A stretch of 47,624 nucleotides of DNA, taken from the NCBI GenBank assembly GCA_913051935.1, contig CAJXCU010000013.1:1-47624 (forward strand). Direction: 5' to 3'. This document shows positions 44,502 through 47,624 of this stretch, piece after piece. The translations under genes were made by a program, and so were the position numbers. Positions within the stretch are counted from its first letter, which is position 1. Each line of letters starts with the position of its first letter. The notes beneath the pieces were generated by a model, which saw only the letters and a list, made by a program, of their open reading frames with translations, did not search any database and was not told the origin of the DNA. The DNA is from an uncultured Flavobacteriales bacterium. GTDB taxonomy: Bacteria; Bacteroidota; Bacteroidia; Flavobacteriales_D; Crocinitomicaceae.

Positions 44502-46406
44502 TTAATTTAAAAAATCATTGGTTTTGGATTCCCATATTTCTAACATTTCTTGGGCTTCACGTGATTTTTCGGCATGCTCAAAGTAGAGTGCGTTTCTTTC
44601 TTTTTCTGTGAGCTTTGATGGTTCTTGAATTTTTTCCTCTAAGGCCTTGATTTCGAGTTCTAAAGTTTCAATTTTTTGCTCTAATCTCTGGATTTCGCGT
44701 TCGATTTTTTTATTTCTCTTTTGCGATTGATATTCATTTTTACCCTTTTTCTCCTTTTGTTTCGGCTTCTTGGTAGCTAGATTTTTTTCTGGTAAATCCT
44801 CCTCCTGAAAAGAATTTAAGTAGCCTTGAACATCATCAAAATGTATGCGGACTTTTTTGTCCTTTATGTCCCATATTCTATTCGTTAACCCTTGTAAGAA
44901 ATCGCGATCATGTGAAACTACAATAAAGGTGCCCTCATAGGTCATTAATGCTTGCTTCAGTACATTTTTACTCGCAATGTCGAGATGGTTTGTGGGTTCA
45001 TCCAAAATCAAGAAATTTGAAGGACTCAAAAGCAGTTGACACAGCGCAAGTCGTGTCTTTTCCCCTCCGGATAAGGAAGCAACTTTTTTAGTAATATCGT
45101 CTTGTGAAAAAAGAAAAGAGCCTAAAATATTCCGAAGTTTTAAGCGTATCTCACCTTTTGCAATATCATCTACAGTTTCGAAAACAGTTTTTGTTTTATC
45201 TAACTGGTCTGCCTGGTCTTGAGCAAAATAGGTAACATTCACATTGTGCCCAAGTTGCACTGATCCCGAATAATTTGTTTCTCCATTTATACATTTAAGC
45301 AGGGTAGTCTTTCCAGTTCCATTCGCTCCGAGAAGCGCTATTTTTTCACCTCGGCCTAGGGTCATAGATACTTTTTCTAAAATGCTTTTTGTGTCATAAC
45401 ACTTTTCTAGGTTCTCAATTTCAAGTACTTTTTTACCTGGCTGCACACTGAGTGGGAATTGGATTTTAATCGCACCCTCATTTGAGTTTTCAACCTCTAT
45501 TATTTCTGTTTTCTCAAGTTTTTTAATTAAGGATTGCGCAAAGGCGGCTTTACTACTTTTTGCCCTAAATTTTGAGATCAGCCGTTCAGTTTGTTTGATG
45601 TCCCTCTCTTGCTGTTTTTTTTCATTTTCCCTTAAGGCATTTTCTTCTTCTCGTTTGATCTTGTATTTCGAGTAAGGGTAGGGGAAGTCAAAAATCTTTT
45701 TTAGGCTAATTTCTAATGTTCTTTTGGTGATTGCATCAAGAAATAATCTATCGTGAGAAATAATGATTACGATTCCTTCAAATTTAATTAAAAATTGCTC
45801 TAGCCATCCGATGGACAATATGTCTAGGTGGTTTGTCGGCTCATCTAGAAGTAGTATATCGGGTTTATTTACTAAAATACGTGCTAGCTCCAATCTCATT
45901 TTCCATCCTCCTGAAAATTCAAACACTGGTTTTTCGAAATCATCGTTTGAAAATCCCAATCCTTTAAGTGTTGTTTCTATTTTTTCGGCCCATTTGTATC
46001 CTTCTAAAAGATCTAGTTCCTCATTTAATTCATTGAGTTCATTTAAAAGATTAAGGTAAGCTTCAGACTCATAGTCTGTTCTTGTAGTGAGTTCAATGTT
46101 AATTTCTTCAAGTCTCTGCTGTATTCTGTTGAGTTCCTTATTTGATGTTAATAGATAATCTTTAAGGTTTTCCTTAGATTCAAAGTGAAGCTCTTGCTTT
46201 AAATAGCCAATTGAGTTTTCTTTTGGAATGATGATTTTTCCCTCTGATGGACTCAGCTCTTTTGAAATCAACTTAAGTAAGGTTGATTTCCCCGCACCAT
46301 TTTTACCGACCAAACCTATTTTATCTCCTTTATTCATTTGAACTCTTACGTTTTCAAACAAATAACCTTGTGGTAAAAAGTAGCTGACTTGGTCGAATTG
46401 TATCAT
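44502..46406 (-). CDS. ABC-F family ATP-binding protein
   Basis: This 634-residue soluble protein has two ABC ATPase domains and no membrane segment. The first has Walker A GKNGAGKST, signature FSGGWKMRLELARIL and Walker B ILLLDEPTNHLD. The second has GANGTGKTT, LSGGEKTRLALCQLL and FLILDEPTNHLD. Between them lies the ABC-F linker (ENEKKQQERDIKQTERLISKFRAKSSKAAFAQS). The C-terminus is a charged coiled coil (about 545-630), as in Uup/YdiF-type members. ABC-F proteins act on the ribosome, resolving stalled or drug-bound states; which type this is cannot be decided. It is divergent from the small gene pair in front of the rRNA operon. Confidence 0.92.
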   Translation of the reverse strand: MIQFDQVSYFLPQGYLFENVRVQMNKGDKIGLVGKNGAGKSTLLKLISKELSPSEGKIIIPKENSIGYLKQELHFESKENLKDYLLTSNKELNRIQQRLEEINIELTTRTDYESEAYLNLLNELNELNEELDLLEGYKWAEKIETTLKGLGFSNDDFEKPVFEFSGGWKMRLELARILVNKPDILLLDEPTNHLDILSIGWLEQFLIKFEGIVIIISHDRLFLDAITKRTLEISLKKIFDFPYPYSKYKIKREEENALRENEKKQQERDIKQTERLISKFRAKSSKAAFAQSLIKKLEKTEIIEVENSNEGAIKIQFPLSVQPGKKVLEIENLEKCYDTKSILEKVSMTLGRGEKIALLGANGTGKTTLLKCINGETNYSGSVQLGHNVNVTYFAQDQADQLDKTKTVFETVDDIAKGEIRLKLRNILGSFLFSQDDITKKVASLSGGEKTRLALCQLLLSPSNFLILDEPTNHLDIASKNVLKQALMTYEGTFIVVSHDRDFLQGLTNRIWDIKDKKVRIHFDDVQGYLNSFQEEDLPEKNLATKKPKQKEKKGKNEYQSQKRNKKIEREIQRLEQKIETLELEIKALEEKIQEPSKLTEKERNALYFEHAEKSREAQEMLEIWESKTNDFLN

Positions 46407-46506
46407 TGATAAAACTTAGAATTGTTAAATGGTCTTAATTTTTAACGAAAATGAACAAAAGTACGGAAAAGGTGTTTATATTAGTCCATTAAAATTAACG
46501 AAGAAC

Positions 46507-46701
46507 ATGGGAAGACCACCAACGAGACCAGCGAGATTGAGAAACGGATTTTATATTGAGGTAAAATCTCAAGGCTCCTCTTCAATATTAATTAGAAGAG
46601 ATACAAAAGAGCAGATGCTTATTGCAGCAGAGGATTATGCGAGAACTAAACTCGTAAAAATTAAAGGTGAAATGTTGGACGATAAATGGGTTGGAGTGTA
46701 G
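46507..46701 (+). CDS. small conserved basic protein of unknown function
   Basis: This is a 64-residue protein from ATG at 46507, beginning MGRPPTRPARLRNGFYIEVK and continuing SSSILIRRDTKEQMLIAAEDYARTKLVKIKGEM. The GRPPxRPxxLxxGFYIEV...ILIRRD pattern is recalled from small Flavobacteriales proteins of unknown role. It supports this start over the in-frame ATG at 46429, which would add 26 unconserved residues. It has no signal peptide or membrane segment. Its stop is three bases before the next ATG, so the two genes are probably co-transcribed. Confidence 0.7.
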   Translation: MGRPPTRPARLRNGFYIEVKSQGSSSILIRRDTKEQMLIAAEDYARTKLVKIKGEMLDDKWVGV

Positions 46702-46704
46702 ACA

Positions 46705-47253
46705 ATGATATTGAATAAAGTAACTGATTACCGCTTTTCTTTATGGATAGCGGTATTTTCTTTTCTTCTTGTTTCCATTCCGCTTAGCGTAATGGTTTTC
46801 GATAACTTATGGCTGGCCAAGATTTTCGGTGCTACACTTGTAATACTTTTGCTGTTTGCGTTGCGTTTTTGGTTTTCTGTTGCCCGAAATCGCAACAATA
46901 TTGTTCCTCGTGTTGTACTTAATAAAAACGATCTTTTTGATCTTCACAAAGACTTCAATTCGTTCAAAGAGGTAACGTCTGCCGATCAGGATATTATTTT
47001 GAATCGCATTGGTATTTTACTCGCAAAAGTTAAATTCGTTGACGGAAACCATCAACTGCTAGAAAGAAGAGAAGCCATTCAAGTAGCATACGTCTACGTA
47101 TGTGAAAACTGGACCGATGATTTTAACGTGAACGCGGATTGGATTTTTTCTTTTTCGAATAGTAAAAAAAGCAACGAGAGTAGTTTTAAGTTCTCTTTAA
47201 GTACCGAGAATTTTGAAAACAAAAAGGCAATAGTTAAACCTCTCAAACACTAG
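46705..47253 (+). CDS. membrane protein with short MtfA-like segment, unknown function
   Basis: This is a 182-residue protein with two N-terminal hydrophobic helices (about 10-31 and 36-58). A cytoplasmic part follows, in which residues about 75-125 (FNSFKEVTSADQDIILNRIGILLAKVKFVDGN) weakly resemble the N-terminal segment of MtfA-type peptidases. The HExxH metalloprotease motif of that family is absent. The C-terminus is hydrophilic and Ser/Lys-rich. It lies three bases after the previous gene and is the last protein gene before the rRNA promoter. The MtfA resemblance is tentative. Confidence 0.65.
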   Translation: MILNKVTDYRFSLWIAVFSFLLVSIPLSVMVFDNLWLAKIFGATLVILLLFALRFWFSVARNRNNIVPRVVLNKNDLFDLHKDFNSFKEVTSADQDIILNRIGILLAKVKFVDGNHQLLERREAIQVAYVYVCENWTDDFNVNADWIFSFSNSKKSNESSFKFSLSTENFENKKAIVKPLKH

Positions 47254-47333
47254 CGGAGCTTTATTTGTTATTCGAGGTTTGCTTGTCAATGTTCATTTTT
47301 CTCAAATTTTTTCATTTTTTTTTCATTTTTTTG

Positions 47334-47363
47334 TTGATATAATAAAAAGAGTGTTTACCTTTG
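47334..47363 (+). promoter_or_regulatory. rRNA operon promoter, Bacteroidota consensus
   Basis: TTG at 47334-47336, exactly 19 bases, then TACCTTTG at 47356-47363 gives a perfect TTG-N19-TAnnTTTG match. An A/T-rich tract with repeated T-runs lies directly upstream (47305-47333), like an UP element. Transcription should start near 47368-47371, about 195 bases before mature 16S. Confidence 0.9.
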
Positions 47364-47562
47364 CACCCCGCAAGTGGTTAATCGTAATCATTTGTTAGAG
47401 TCCTTTTTGTTTTTATAGATAGAGAGGATTTTTTATTGTTTAGGAGTTTGACAGCGAATAAATAACAAAAGAGAGTTCTTTGAATTATTGAAGGAAAAGT
47501 AAGAAAACAGCGAATCAAGAATAAGAATTAACATCACGAGCTTTAAAATTCGAAGTTATTAT
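47364..47562 (+). other. 16S rRNA leader with boxA-like antitermination site
   Basis: This is the transcribed spacer between the promoter and mature 16S. GTTCTTTGAA at 47475-47484 resembles the boxA element used for NusB/S10-dependent antitermination of rRNA. Together with the promoter it explains the 309-base stretch after 47253 that has no protein gene. Confidence 0.65.

Positions 47563-47624
<62 letters not shown>

Overview
The window is an AT-rich chromosomal segment from a member of the Bacteroidota, most likely order Flavobacteriales (a Crocinitomicaceae-like relative is plausible but not provable here). The evidence is two large surface proteins with type IX secretion sorting domains (a gliding-type C-terminal domain at 2-2782 and a PNPASN-type one at 38963-43912), outer-membrane barrels typical of the phylum, methylmalonyl-CoA mutase in two genes, and start sites without Shine-Dalgarno sequences. 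Promoters also match the Bacteroidota consensus TTG-N19-TAnnTTTG, exactly so in front of the rRNA operon. The 62 bases of 16S rRNA at the right edge fit this group. No transposase, CRISPR array, prophage or tRNA gene was seen. Gene density is very high and most neighbours touch or overlap by 1-23 bases.

Layout. 1-9.8 kb: 3' part of a repetitive secreted adhesin-like gene, a TPR-GAF-histidine-kinase-like protein, an NlpC/P60 peptidase, then the envelope operon surE - small membrane protein - lpxB - SpoIID-like gene, facing an ftsB/divIC-like gene. 9.8-14.4 kb: secreted protein of unknown function and methylmalonyl-CoA mutase (large and small subunits). 14.5-19.3 kb: two overlapping outer-membrane barrel genes, a sigma factor followed by an unlisted 57-residue membrane peptide, and a further barrel protein. 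19.3-26.9 kb: pyrD, HMG-CoA lyase, a lipoprotein, then a leftward group (menB-pepD, ribBA-lolD-TIGR02757). 26.9-36.7 kb: GH20 hexosaminidase, cystathionine beta-synthase operon, MerR regulator, second NlpC/P60, queuosine-precursor transporter, MFS transporter, msrB-msrA, ferredoxin and a Rieske-like lipoprotein. 36.4-44.5 kb: a very basic small secreted protein, a lamin-tail/CotH-kinase protein and a 1649-residue T9SS surface protein with its small secreted partner. 44.5-47.6 kb: ABC-F ATPase, two small rightward genes, then the promoter, leader and start of an rRNA operon.

Most genes are housekeeping (lipid A, cell wall remodelling, cell division, pyrimidine, riboflavin, menaquinone, sulfur amino acid and propionyl/leucine carbon metabolism). 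The least ordinary area is 36.4-44.5 kb: a CotH-like (secreted protein kinase family) gene sits between an extremely Lys/Arg-rich secreted peptide and a giant surface protein carrying poly-serine linkers. An inverted repeat at 44426-44471 that contains three DnaA-box-like 9-mers lies near the point where leftward genes give way to the rightward rRNA operon.
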